Positions 8,831-18,181 of a stretch of 64,000 nucleotides of DNA are shown one piece after another. Under the pieces are notes generated by a model, which saw nothing but the letters and a program-made list of their open reading frames with translations, was not told the DNA's origin and ran no database searches. The first letter of the stretch is position 1; each line of letters starts with the position of its first letter. Location of the stretch: the NCBI RefSeq assembly GCF_013393345.1, contig NZ_QJRF01000060.1:186001-250000 (forward strand). The letters run 5' to 3'. The position numbers were made by a program, and so were the translations under genes. Origin of the DNA: Pseudomonas taiwanensis. GTDB taxonomy: Bacteria > Pseudomonadota > Gammaproteobacteria > Pseudomonadales > Pseudomonadaceae.

Positions 8831-10174
8831 ATGAGCAAAGCAAATCCGCAGCCTCTATACCACGTAGCGCAAGTACCGGACGACCCTCGCACCACCTCTT
8901 ACACACGCTTCTTCTTCGAGCTTGAGCCCACGGAATACACCAACTGGATCGATGAGTGCGAGTCTTGGAAGAAAACTTGCTTCATCGGCGACTGGTCCCC
9001 GCTAATGAAACTGAAAATTACTGGGCCGGACGCTCTGCCTTTCTTCTCCTCAATTTCCGTAAACAGCTTTGCAAAATTCGACATTGGTCAAGCCAAACAT
9101 GCGGTTCTTTGTAATGTATCCGGCAAGATAATGGGAGATGGCGTCCTGATGCGCATCTCCGAAGAAAGTTTCATTTACACCAGTGGGCCCGGAGTCGCCT
9201 GGGCGATGTATCAATTTGCAAAGGGTAATTACAACGCCAAGGCCGAAGTCGTTACCGAAGACTATTTCGCATTCCAGGTCCAAGGCCCCAACTCCTTGCT
9301 TCTCCTGGAGGAGCTCACGGGCGAAAGCTTGCGCGACATCGGCTTCATGCGATTCCGCCAGTCAAGTATCAATGGCATGACCTTCAACGTGCTCCGCCAA
9401 GGCATGGCCGGTGAACTCGGATACGAACTTCACGGCGAGAGCCACAACGGTGTCGAAATCTACAACACGATTCTTAAGGTGGGAGAGCGATATGGCATCC
9501 GCCGTCTTGGCGGACGCAGCAAGATGGTGAATCACGTCGAAGCCTGCTTCCCCACACCGACCGTGGACTATTTACCGGCAATGTTCGGTGACGATCAACG
9601 CGACTTTCTCGGTGTGATCCTGCAGAGCATGCCTTACTTCATGGAGTGGCTTGCTGTCGCCGGTAGTGCTCAAAGCAGGGACTTCACAACTTATGCCCGC
9701 ACGCCGTTCGAGCTCGGCTGGGGTAAGAACGTGAAGTTCGACCACGAATTCATCGGTCGCGCCGCTCTAGAAGAAGAAGCGGCCAATCCACGTCGGACAA
9801 TGGTCACTCTCGTCTGGAATGGCGAAGATGTATCCGACGTTTCAGCCTCGTTTCTGAGCAAGGACGCAGAGCCATACACCTATATGGAAATGCCCCGAAA
9901 CCTGCTGGGTTTGACATGGATGGACAAGGTGCTAGTGGATGGACACGAAATCGGCGTTTCAAGCTCGCGATGCTACAGCTACACCTTCCGCGAAATGCTG
10001 TCGTTGTGTGTTATCGACCAAGAGTACGCGACCCCAGGTACGGAGGTTGTAGTGGTTTGGGGCCATCCCGGCACCCGTCAGAAGCACATCCGCGCCCGCG
10101 TCGCGCCTGCCCCCTACAAGAAGGACAATCGTCGAATCGACGTCACCGGCCTTCCTTCAGCGCAAACCGTCTGA
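8831..10174 (+). CDS. GcvT-family tetrahydrofolate-dependent O-demethylase, second paralogue
   Basis: A 447-residue homologue of the protein at 3041-4300. They share the same order of motifs, for example EPTEYTNW against [22 protein letters not shown] followed by NHxEACFPT, ELGWGxNxKFDHxFIGRAAL, and [11 protein letters not shown]. The paralogue is longer at the N-terminus by about 25 residues. It precedes hydroxyquinol 1,2-dioxygenase on the same strand by about 210 bp. Likely role: transfer of a methyl group from a methoxylated phenol or benzoate to THF, with FolD/PurU handling the product. RBS GAGGAAATACC before ATG. Confidence 0.8.
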   Translation: MSKANPQPLYHVAQVPDDPRTTSYTRFFFELEPTEYTNWIDECESWKKTCFIGDWSPLMKLKITGPDALPFFSSISVNSFAKFDIGQAKHAVLCNVSGKIMGDGVLMRISEESFIYTSGPGVAWAMYQFAKGNYNAKAEVVTEDYFAFQVQGPNSLLLLEELTGESLRDIGFMRFRQSSINGMTFNVLRQGMAGELGYELHGESHNGVEIYNTILKVGERYGIRRLGGRSKMVNHVEACFPTPTVDYLPAMFGDDQRDFLGVILQSMPYFMEWLAVAGSAQSRDFTTYARTPFELGWGKNVKFDHEFIGRAALEEEAANPRRTMVTLVWNGEDVSDVSASFLSKDAEPYTYMEMPRNLLGLTWMDKVLVDGHEIGVSSSRCYSYTFREMLSLCVIDQEYATPGTEVVVVWGHPGTRQKHIRARVAPAPYKKDNRRIDVTGLPSAQTV

Positions 10175-10382
10175 AATTAACGCCATTTATGCCGGGGTCT
10201 CCCCCGGCATTCATTCCTCGGCAGGTCTCGTACGCCGCTCGCCTCGAATCTTCCATCGTCAGCCAAGGCGCAAACAATTCATTCTGATAGTTCACAGATG
10301 AAACCTGCCGAACATTTGATAAATCCGAGAAGTTATTATTAAGAGCTCTCCAAGCTCAGTATCACAAGAGGACCATAACAAG

Positions 10383-11282
10383 ATGACTACCACTCTCGGT
10401 GATGAACGATTATCTCAACTGACAAACTCAGTCATTGCACAGATGTCTACAACACCCTCCACACGCCTACGCACGTTGATGGAATGCGCAGTTCGACATT
10501 TGCATGCATTTGCCATTGAAGCAAACCTGACACCTGAAGAATGGTTGACTGGAATCGCATTTCTCACAGCGACCGGTCAAATGTGTAATAGCGATCGACA
10601 AGAGTTCATCCTCCTCTCGGATGCCCTCGGTCTGAGCACTATCGTTAATCTGCTTCAGGATGGGAGTGGGGTAAACCAAGCCACCGAAAGCAGTCTGCTC
10701 GGTCCGTTCTATCGGGAGAATGCACCGAACTACCAGGCCGGTGAATCAATGGCACGCCGCTGCAATGGCCCCCAGCTTCAGCTCTATGGCCGAATCCTGA
10801 ATACAGATGGAAATCCGATCCCAAATGCCACAGTGCAGATCTGGCAGACCGATTCAGAAGGGGTTTATGACATTCAGCGCGGACAGGAAATGGATACGCG
10901 GGGCGTCTACAGCACTGACGAGAACGGTTGTTACCATGCCTTCACGGTCATGCCGAAAAGCTACCCGCTACCTGACGACGGGCCGGTAAGACGCATGCTA
11001 GATGCCCAAAGTCGCCATGGGTACCGACCAGCTCATATCCACTACCTGATCAGCGCCCCCGAGCACAAAGAGCTCGTAACCGCCCTCTACATAGCTGGGG
11101 ATTGCTACATCGATGACGACGCAGTCTTCGGAGTGAGTTCAACCACGCTGATCGTGACCCCAACCCTGGACAACAACGCTCCCCACCCTGAAGTACCAGC
11201 TATCTCGTACGACTTCCACTTGGCCCCTGGCATGACGGCAAGCGGTAGAATTGGTGCAGACGTTGCCACATTGAGTTTCTAG
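10383..11282 (+). CDS. Hydroxyquinol 1,2-dioxygenase (intradiol, Fe(III))
   Basis: A 299-residue intradiol ring-cleaving dioxygenase. The expected iron ligands are Tyr162 (VYDIQ), Tyr194 (SYPLPDDGP), His218 and His220 (RPAHIH), close to the positions in the characterised Nocardioides hydroxyquinol enzyme. An N-terminal helical dimerisation domain covers residues 1-100. The YDIQ context matches hydroxyquinol rather than catechol dioxygenases. The product, maleylacetate, is the substrate of the reductase at 43822-44886. GAGGA upstream of ATG. Confidence 0.88.
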   Translation: MTTTLGDERLSQLTNSVIAQMSTTPSTRLRTLMECAVRHLHAFAIEANLTPEEWLTGIAFLTATGQMCNSDRQEFILLSDALGLSTIVNLLQDGSGVNQATESSLLGPFYRENAPNYQAGESMARRCNGPQLQLYGRILNTDGNPIPNATVQIWQTDSEGVYDIQRGQEMDTRGVYSTDENGCYHAFTVMPKSYPLPDDGPVRRMLDAQSRHGYRPAHIHYLISAPEHKELVTALYIAGDCYIDDDAVFGVSSTTLIVTPTLDNNAPHPEVPAISYDFHLAPGMTASGRIGADVATLSF

Positions 11283-11392
11283 TTCGCCTTGCAAGCCCGC
11301 ACGATGGAGAAAGGGCACGGTCTTCATACTGGCCGTGTCCTTATCCTCTGTCTTTGACTCTTTCCCGATGCTCGTACAATGCCACCGGAAGG

Positions 11393-12283
11393 CTAAGGCA
11401 GATTCGCGGCTAGGAACTCCGCCCCCTGGAGCAAGGCAGCATCACCCTCCTCCAACTCTGACGCATGGTTGTGCCAGAGATGGAACATATTCGGCCACAC
11501 GTCCAATCTCACCCGCACTCCCATCCCACCTGCGTGCCTTGCCAGCCTAAGCGAGTCATCGAGAAGCAATTCGTTTGAGCCCACCTGTATCATCATGGGG
11601 GGCAATCCGATCATGCTGTTCTGCAGCACTGACACTCTTGGATCTACCGCGGAAATCTCTCCCAAGTAAAGAGAGGCGCAGTTCGCCAGCCACTCTGGGG
11701 TAAGGCAAATGTCGCTAGCTGCTTTGGTCGTGAAGCTCTCGTGCTGCAAACTGAGGTCGACCCAAGGCGATATAAGAAGTGCCGCTGCGGGCAAAGGTAG
11801 ACATTGGCACTTAGCATCTTCCAGCAACGAAAGAATCAGATTCGCCCCTGACGAATCTCCTGCGAACACTATTTCTTCCGCAGCAATACCATTGCCAAGA
11901 AGCGCATGGTAAGCAGCAAGAATGTCTTCGCGTGCAGACGGGAATGGGTGTTCGGGTGCCAAACGATAGTCAAGGATCAACGCCCGTGCACCCGCCTGCA
12001 GAGCCAGATTGCCGGCCAGCCCCACGAAGGCCTCGGCAGATCCCAACACAAACCCTCCACCATGCACGTATACGAGTGTCCTGGACCCGACGTAGTCCTC
12101 TGGGATGGCCCACATCGCACTTACACCGTTCAGGTTAACCCGCTCCACCTGCATATCTGCCGGGGGCTGCAACTGTTTACAACGGGTATCAAAACTGAAC
12201 CGCGTCAACTCCAGAGAGCTGAAATTCCGCATATGGGTATCAGGAAAATGCTGAGCGAGTGCTGGAGGTCGAGGCTGGGTCAT
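11393..12283 (-). CDS. HSL-family alpha/beta hydrolase (esterase)
   Basis: A 296-residue hydrolase of the hormone-sensitive lipase family. HGGG (residues 74-77) forms the oxyanion hole, GDSSG carries Ser144 as nucleophile, and Asp and His follow in the C-terminal third (MFHLWH). It would hydrolyse a carboxylic ester, perhaps one masking the aromatic substrate. A CTATC-N4-GATAG box lies 120 bp upstream, tying it to the regulon. No signal peptide is seen. Confidence 0.88.
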   Translation of the reverse strand: MTQPRPPALAQHFPDTHMRNFSSLELTRFSFDTRCKQLQPPADMQVERVNLNGVSAMWAIPEDYVGSRTLVYVHGGGFVLGSAEAFVGLAGNLALQAGARALILDYRLAPEHPFPSAREDILAAYHALLGNGIAAEEIVFAGDSSGANLILSLLEDAKCQCLPLPAAALLISPWVDLSLQHESFTTKAASDICLTPEWLANCASLYLGEISAVDPRVSVLQNSMIGLPPMMIQVGSNELLLDDSLRLARHAGGMGVRVRLDVWPNMFHLWHNHASELEEGDAALLQGAEFLAANLP

Positions 12284-12402
12284 GGCGGCTAGTTGTGACT
12301 CAATTGATGGAGGTGCTGGAGAGAAACACTCGTAATAAGAGGTTCCGGCTCACAGAGAGATGCTGCAATCTGGAGAATAGGAAGGGACAGCCAACGCAGT
12401 AC

Positions 12403-12416
12403 CTATCGCAAGATAG
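12403..12416. promoter_or_regulatory. CTATC-N4-GATAG box (spacer GCAA)
   Basis: Perfect inverted repeat, 120 bp upstream of the esterase start at 12283 (minus strand). The remaining 12284-12570 interval has no gene. Confidence 0.7.
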
Positions 12417-12562
12417 TAATGCGGAGCCAGAGGAGACTTTCATGGGAGTGGTGCGAAGGGCCAATGCAGGCGCGCGCTCTTAGACCTGGTCACACCGCTG
12501 TTTAGCTCATATCCCAGCTCTGAACCGTGGAGACTTTAACTACGCCCCACATGGTCCCCTGT

Positions 12563-12590
12563 ATAAAAAAGAACCCACCGGAGTGGGTTC
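12563..12590 (-). terminator. Rho-independent terminator of the YCF48/MMPL operon
   Basis: Read on the minus strand, a GAACCCA/TGGGTTC stem with a 6-base loop (12571-12590) is followed by TTTTTTAT. It lies 26 bp past the stop codon of the MMPL gene. Confidence 0.85.
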
Positions 12591-12615
12591 AAAGGGTGAC
12601 ACTTTTAGGAGCCAA

Positions 12616-15027
12616 TCATACAGCTTCGCACTTTTCCTTAAGCCGAATGTCCGCCTCAACTTTCTCCTTAGCTACCTTGCTCGGTTTCAGGAGGAAAGCC
12701 GCTAGACTCGGAAGTAGGATCAATGCACCAAACATATTAACGAGGAACATAAACGCCAGCAACAAACCCATATCAGCTTGGAACTTAATTGGCGAGAACA
12801 TCCACGTGGCCACGCCAGCAGCTAGCGTCATACCAGTCAGCAACACCACCCTGCCAACAAACATCAGTGAACGTGCATACGCTTCTTCTAAGCTATACCC
12901 CATCCTCAACCAGAGCAGCATTATGCTAAGAATATATAGTGCGTAGTCGATACCGATCCCCACGCCCAACGCAGTAACTGGCAATGTGGAAACCTTAAGC
13001 CCTACCCCTACGAGCACCATCAGAGCTTCAGCCAATATACTAGTCAGCGCAAGCGGCAATATCGCTACCAATACCGCCCGCCACGATTTGAACGTTATTA
13101 GGCTCAGAACTATAACCGCGACATACACCCCCAAAAGCATCAGGTAGTTATTTTTTTTAACCACCTGATTAGTGGCTGCCTCGATCCCAGCGTTACCTGC
13201 CGCCAGCAAAAACTTTACTTCCTTAGTGTTTGACTCTGCAGCGAAGCGCTCAACCACCTCTACAGCTTGCTGTAAAGTCTCAGCTTTGTGATCGCGCAGG
13301 TAAGCGTAGACCGTGAGCATGTTGCAATCACCATTGAACAACCCACGCGTGGCCTGAGTCATAACAGTGTTGAGCACTACCTGATTAGGGACGATCTCAG
13401 CCCATTTAAAGCTACCTTCATTGAAAGCCGCCCCCATCTGACGCACTAGGTCGGCAAATGAATTGGTAGCCTCTACTCCAGGAAGCTGCTGCAGGCGCCC
13501 CTGCAGATCGCGCACAGCAACCACCGTATCGTAATCAGCGCACTGTTCATCAGCAGTAGTCACCATGATTGCCATCACGTCACTACTGGTTGAGTAGTTT
13601 GTGGTGATGTACGCATTGTCCCGGTTGTATCGTGAGTCCGGATTGAGCTCCGGGGCGCCAGCATCAAGATCACCAATCTTCAGCTGTGAGGCCAATATGG
13701 CCCCCCCGATAGCCAGGCATGATGCAACGCAGATTGCACCAAATGCCCAACGGCGCTGAGTGAACCGGACAAGCAGTCCCCACGGCCCGCTATTGCCATT
13801 TAAAGCGCGTTCTTCGCTACGAAGGGCACGCTCAGCGGCATGACGGTTGACGCCCGTATAAGTGAGCAGAATCGGCAACAGGATCAAGTTGGTAAAGATA
13901 AGGATAGCGACGCCAAGGCTTGCGGCTAGTGCCAGCTCCCTGATTGCCTGAATATTGACCATAAACAGAACAGCAAAGCCTACGGCATCGCATACCAGGG
14001 CAGTAAATCCAGCCATGAACAGACGTCGGAATGTGTTACGCGCAGCGTCCACTTTTGATAGCCCGCGCCCGACATCCTGCATCACGCCGTTCATCTTCTG
14101 TGCGCCATGGCTCATGCCAATGGCAAAAATCAAGAACGGCACAAGGATCGAGTATGGATCAAGGTGGAAGCCCATAAGCGGCAGCATGCCGAGCAGCCAC
14201 AGTACGGCCACAAGGGAGCACAGCACTACCAGCATCGTGCTGCGCAGGCAGCGGGTAAACCAGTACACCATGACAGTGGCAATGGCGATTGCCACACCGA
14301 AGAAGATCAGAATCTCTACCAAGCCATCGATCAAATCCCCCATTACCTTAGCGAATCCGATGATGTAAATGCCGACGTTATCGCTTTCGTACTTTGCCCG
14401 GATCACCTCCAACTGCTTGGATAGCTGTCCGTAGTCGAGGCTCTGGCCAACCTGGGCATCGTACTCAAGGAGGGGCACAATAATTGCGCTGGATTGAAAG
14501 TCACTGGCGACCAAACGACCGACTTCCCCGGACCGCATAATATTGAGTCGCAACTCTTCCAAGCTGGCCTTTGAACCATCATAGGCGTCCGGCATGACGG
14601 GCCCACCGTCAATACCCTGCTCGGTTACTGCAAGCCAGCGCGTGCTGCGCGTCCAGAGTGATTGCAAATACGGCCGTTCGACCCCTGGCAGCGCAAAAAT
14701 CTCGTCGTTGACTTTGCGCAGAGTATCCAGGTAGTGGGGGTCCAAAATGCTCCCAGATTTATTTTCCACAACCACACGAAGAGTATTCCCCAACCCCTTC
14801 AAATCCTTTTCGTGGGTAAGATAGTTCTGGATATATGGATGATCATGGGGAATGACCGATTTATAACTAGCATTCAATCCAAGGTAGCGTGCCTGATACC
14901 CTAGAAACACCGTTATCAGCAGGCAAAGGAGAAGGATGACTCCGCGATTCTCAAACAACAGTCGCTCGAGGAACGAACTATCACCAACTTTAAACGAACT
15001 AGAGGATGCCCCGGTTTGGAATTGCAT
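12616..15027 (-). CDS. MMPL/RND-superfamily transporter
   Basis: An 803-residue inner-membrane protein built as two repeats: one N-terminal TM helix, a periplasmic loop (about residues 50-220), five TM helices, then the same again (second loop about 450-610). The duplicated RND/MMPL region includes the TM block after GIYIIGFAKVMGD and the later GIGIDYALYIL. I chose ATG at 15027 because GGAGG lies 8 bp upstream; a start at 15051 would overlap the previous gene. Proteins of this kind commonly sit beside YCF48-like, DUF1302 and DUF1329 genes, as here, and are thought to move hydrophobic compounds across the envelope. Direction and substrate are not known. Confidence 0.88.
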   Translation of the reverse strand: MQFQTGASSSSFKVGDSSFLERLLFENRGVILLLCLLITVFLGYQARYLGLNASYKSVIPHDHPYIQNYLTHEKDLKGLGNTLRVVVENKSGSILDPHYLDTLRKVNDEIFALPGVERPYLQSLWTRSTRWLAVTEQGIDGGPVMPDAYDGSKASLEELRLNIMRSGEVGRLVASDFQSSAIIVPLLEYDAQVGQSLDYGQLSKQLEVIRAKYESDNVGIYIIGFAKVMGDLIDGLVEILIFFGVAIAIATVMVYWFTRCLRSTMLVVLCSLVAVLWLLGMLPLMGFHLDPYSILVPFLIFAIGMSHGAQKMNGVMQDVGRGLSKVDAARNTFRRLFMAGFTALVCDAVGFAVLFMVNIQAIRELALAASLGVAILIFTNLILLPILLTYTGVNRHAAERALRSEERALNGNSGPWGLLVRFTQRRWAFGAICVASCLAIGGAILASQLKIGDLDAGAPELNPDSRYNRDNAYITTNYSTSSDVMAIMVTTADEQCADYDTVVAVRDLQGRLQQLPGVEATNSFADLVRQMGAAFNEGSFKWAEIVPNQVVLNTVMTQATRGLFNGDCNMLTVYAYLRDHKAETLQQAVEVVERFAAESNTKEVKFLLAAGNAGIEAATNQVVKKNNYLMLLGVYVAVIVLSLITFKSWRAVLVAILPLALTSILAEALMVLVGVGLKVSTLPVTALGVGIGIDYALYILSIMLLWLRMGYSLEEAYARSLMFVGRVVLLTGMTLAAGVATWMFSPIKFQADMGLLLAFMFLVNMFGALILLPSLAAFLLKPSKVAKEKVEADIRLKEKCEAV

Positions 15028-15028
15028 T

Positions 15029-16120
15029 TTACTTTGCCTCCAGCTGAACAATTTCTACACCAAGAGGTCCCACAACCAACAACTTCTCCCTTGAAAGTTG
15101 AAGGATGTCAGCGACAGGCTGATTGGACTGCGCAAGAGGAGAGAACTTTTCTCCCCCATCTCGGCTTACAATGATCTGGCCGTTATCGCTACCGAGAACT
15201 ACCGCACCATCATCCAATATCTCACTGGCCTGCAATGAGGCAGAGACACCGCTTTCAATTCTGCTCCAGCTCTGCCCATGGTCACTTGAACGCACCAAGT
15301 TACCTCTGAGACCAAACGCTAGAACATCACTGTTCTTGGTAACCACAGCACCAAACAATGTGCCCTCGTAAGGTTGTTGAAGCGCCCGGAATCGTTTCCC
15401 ATCTTCACTACTCAGCAGCAAGCCCTGCTCACCGGCCACGTACAGAGGCCCCTGGGACTGTGTAAGAGCGTAGAAATGAAGACTTCCCGGGTTAACTTGC
15501 GCACTGTTTTCGGAAGTCCATGAAAGCCCCCCATTTACGGTGCGGTACATTAATCCATAGGCACCAGCAACCAAGACCTCTCTTGCGCCGCGAATGCTTA
15601 ACGATAGAAATGGCTTGTCAGGTCCGTCCGCAACAAGATTCTGGGCACTAGTCAGCGCATCCAATGGCTGATCTACGGAAGAAGCGGTGCCAGCAGTGCT
15701 GTGGTGGACGGCTTCCGCGAGTACCAACTGCGCCGCCTGGATTCCATCGAGCTGACGGCTCCAGGTCTCCCCACCGTCCTCTGTGTGCAAAACCACCCCC
15801 AGATGCCCAACGGCCCAACCGGAAGTATCATTTGCGAAGGCAACATCGGTCAGCAGGACGCTCGCTGGTACTTCACGAGCCTGTCTCCAGGTAGCTCCCT
15901 GATCATCGGAAAGAACGATCAAACCTTTCTCTCCAACGGCCACCAACCTATTGCCGGCCCGTGCCGCTGCCAACAAAAACCCTTTATCTGGATGCTTGAT
16001 AGTGACCGCCGGTCGATCTAGGACCACGGGCCGAGTACGCTCACCTGCATGCGCATGACTAGTGCACCAGGTAATCGACAATAGCAAGGTCAGCAGCAAG
16101 GCCTTTTTATTTGCACGCAT
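15029..16120 (-). CDS. YCF48/BNR-repeat periplasmic protein
   Basis: A 363-residue protein with a signal peptide (MRANKKALLLTLLLS, cleavage near HAHA-GE). Repeated beta-propeller blades each carry a DxGxxW-like signature (DDQGATWRQA, EDGGETWSRQ, VNGGLSWTSE, SDHGQSWSRI, RDGGEKFSPL). This is the YCF48/BNR fold, first known from photosystem II assembly but common in heterotrophs next to MMPL transporters. It ends one base before the preferred MMPL start, so the two are co-translated. GTG at 16132 is an alternative start; I prefer ATG at 16120 because it begins the signal peptide. Confidence 0.82.
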   Translation of the reverse strand: MRANKKALLLTLLLSITWCTSHAHAGERTRPVVLDRPAVTIKHPDKGFLLAAARAGNRLVAVGEKGLIVLSDDQGATWRQAREVPASVLLTDVAFANDTSGWAVGHLGVVLHTEDGGETWSRQLDGIQAAQLVLAEAVHHSTAGTASSVDQPLDALTSAQNLVADGPDKPFLSLSIRGAREVLVAGAYGLMYRTVNGGLSWTSENSAQVNPGSLHFYALTQSQGPLYVAGEQGLLLSSEDGKRFRALQQPYEGTLFGAVVTKNSDVLAFGLRGNLVRSSDHGQSWSRIESGVSASLQASEILDDGAVVLGSDNGQIIVSRDGGEKFSPLAQSNQPVADILQLSREKLLVVGPLGVEIVQLEAK

Positions 16121-16266
16121 AGCTTTGTCCACGGGGCGATTAAACCCCTATTTGTTATTATCTTTACGAGCCCATTACTCAGCGAATGAACTAGCCACCT
16201 TCACGCGGATCCCGAAGAATCCTAGCGTCTAGGCTAAAATCTACACCGACCTGAAGATCGCATAAC

Positions 16267-16280
16267 CTATCTTAAGATAG
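16267..16280. promoter_or_regulatory. CTATC-N4-GATAG box (spacer TTAA)
   Basis: Perfect inverted repeat in which the spacer is itself palindromic (CTATCTTAAGATAG). It lies 147 bp upstream of the YCF48-like start, so it probably serves the YCF48/MMPL operon. Confidence 0.75.
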
Positions 16281-16330
16281 ACGCTATTCAATCCCTAAAA
16301 ACACACAACCACCGCAACTACCCACAATAT

Positions 16331-16355
16331 AAAAAAGCCCTCGCAAAGCGAGGGC
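16331..16355 (-). terminator. Rho-independent terminator of the DUF1302 gene
   Basis: On the minus strand the stem GCCCTCGC/GCGAGGGC (8 bp, 3-base loop, 16337-16355) runs into TTTTTT, 22 bp after the DUF1302 stop codon. Confidence 0.9.
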
Positions 16356-16376
16356 AAGACCAGCCTAAGCTGTAAA

Positions 16377-18005
16377 CTAGAAGCTTGTGCTTAGCGTAAG
16401 CGCTACAAAGTCACGACCGACATAACGGTTATCATCATCATTACCAAAGAATTTGGTGTAGTTAATAGCCGCTTGCCAAGTTTGCTTATAGGTAGTAGCC
16501 AGACCGACGGTGACGTCCCCGCCTTGGTTTTCCCCATAGTTGCCGAATGCCCCCGAGGTCGGGGACCTACCTTTGAACACATAACCAATACCGATAGGCA
16601 CGGACAGATCAAGACTTGGAGCAACTTGGTAGTAATCCAAGGTAACCACACCACGTGCACCATAGGCGAAGCTATTCAAAGTGGTATCGCGCTGATCGCC
16701 ATTCCGAGTAACCTTCGCCAATTTATGACCAGCAATCTCACCAGCAAAAGTTATATTGTCCCAGAGCATGCCTGCATTGCCGACATAAATGGCGGAAACC
16801 TGAGCATTCACTGTATCCCCCAAGGAGTCCGGCTGAAGGACACTGGTCGATACGCGCAGCGGGATATTATGGCGGTAACTGAGCTCGGCACCCAAATTGA
16901 GATTATCAATACTGGAGTTAACGCTAACTCCATACAGTTCGATATTCTCTTTATACTCCAGATGATAAGTACCAACAGAACCTGTTGCCGGATCAAATCC
17001 ACCAGACAACTCCGTCATCACACGGGGTTCTTTGTAGTTGTAGCGAATAGCGTATAGCCCTAGGTCAAAATTGTATTGAGCCGGCCGCCAGCGAAGTGAT
17101 ACCCCAAATTGAGGAGCATCCGCTTCATCATCCGAGCCCCGGTAAAGGAACGCACCGGGCCCCACGATGATACGTTCGCCACCTTCGTCCAGGACGTCCG
17201 TCGACGCAAAGAACGTACCTACAGGCGGGAGGCGCGACTTTTCCCATTCAAACTGATAGAAGGCCTCCACCGTCCACTCATCGCTCAGCAGCGCACTCGC
17301 AGACAACTGGTTTACCGGAAGGAACACTTCCTGAGCCTTGATGTTAGGTACGCTGAGGGCCTTGTAGACATCGACCGGCGCCATAGCGGATGCAATGCCG
17401 TTGTCCGTAAAGAACAAGCTTTCGCCCCAGAGCAACGTGTGCCGCCCCAAACGGAAACTCAAAGGCATTCCACCTGGCTCGAATTGCGCGCCGACAAAGG
17501 CATTCATCAACTCAAAGCTTTGTCCTGCCCAGCGCTTGGTAGCAGAAGTAAATTGATCATTTTCAACACTGAATGGGTTGAACGTTTGAGGGGAGTCGTT
17601 ACTGTTGCTGGAATTATAGACATCGTCATACCAGCCAGCGCCGCTCAAGTTCAACGTAAAATTCTGGTATTTCAGGTTGAGCTCTGTGAGCAGGTCCACC
17701 CGGTTCATCACCAGATCGCCCTCATCAAAATTTCGCTCAATCTCATCAGAGTTCGGATCGTTCAGGTTATTGGAGTTCCCACTCCCAGTCCTGACACCAG
17801 CGGTATACTTAACTGTATTTGTCCAGTCTGCTGTAATCTCAGGACCCAGATCGAACGCCATGCCCTGACTCACCGCACTAAACCCTACGCCCGCAACAAT
17901 TATTGCCCCACGCGAAGCAGCTTTGATCAGCTTCGCTTCGCTCCCACGAACGGCATTTTCAAGAAAATCAGCGCAGGCACTTTTGCAGACGCGATTTATT
18001 ATCAT
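16377..18005 (-). CDS. DUF1302 family outer-membrane beta-barrel protein
   Basis: A 542-residue protein starting at ATG 18005 with GGAGG 8 bp upstream; the open frame reaches 18113 but without an RBS. An N-terminal export signal (hydrophobic AAIIVAGVGFSAVS-like stretch near residues 33-50) is followed by many alternating strands with aromatic girdles. The terminal residue is Phe (TLSTSF), the hallmark of an outer-membrane barrel. DUF1302 proteins recur with DUF1329, YCF48-like and MMPL genes near catabolic clusters. Here it probably admits or exports the hydrophobic substrate. Box 18123-18136 lies 118 bp upstream. Confidence 0.85.
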   Translation of the reverse strand: MIINRVCKSACADFLENAVRGSEAKLIKAASRGAIIVAGVGFSAVSQGMAFDLGPEITADWTNTVKYTAGVRTGSGNSNNLNDPNSDEIERNFDEGDLVMNRVDLLTELNLKYQNFTLNLSGAGWYDDVYNSSNSNDSPQTFNPFSVENDQFTSATKRWAGQSFELMNAFVGAQFEPGGMPLSFRLGRHTLLWGESLFFTDNGIASAMAPVDVYKALSVPNIKAQEVFLPVNQLSASALLSDEWTVEAFYQFEWEKSRLPPVGTFFASTDVLDEGGERIIVGPGAFLYRGSDDEADAPQFGVSLRWRPAQYNFDLGLYAIRYNYKEPRVMTELSGGFDPATGSVGTYHLEYKENIELYGVSVNSSIDNLNLGAELSYRHNIPLRVSTSVLQPDSLGDTVNAQVSAIYVGNAGMLWDNITFAGEIAGHKLAKVTRNGDQRDTTLNSFAYGARGVVTLDYYQVAPSLDLSVPIGIGYVFKGRSPTSGAFGNYGENQGGDVTVGLATTYKQTWQAAINYTKFFGNDDDNRYVGRDFVALTLSTSF

Positions 18006-18122
18006 TGTTTTGCCTCCACACTTACGCGAAAGAAAAGCAGCAGTTGCTTTCCCGATGTATTTAAACGTACCAACCCGAAGGCTGGTAAATTTAAGATAGA
18101 GGCATTCCACCAACTAAAAAAC

Positions 18123-18136
18123 CTATCAAAAGATAG
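18123..18136. promoter_or_regulatory. CTATC-N4-GATAG box (spacer AAAA)
   Basis: Perfect inverted repeat 118 bp upstream of the DUF1302 start. It sits in the 176 bp between that gene and the 3' end of the regulator at 18182-20914. Confidence 0.75.
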
Positions 18137-18181
18137 TAAACGCTCGATATCCCGTTGATATCCAAAAAACCCTGCATGCAC

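Noticed and set aside
17109-18158. A 349-codon plus-strand frame opposite DUF1302
   Set aside because: No domain or RBS; the barrel protein on the minus strand ends in Phe and has a signal sequence, an RBS and a terminator.
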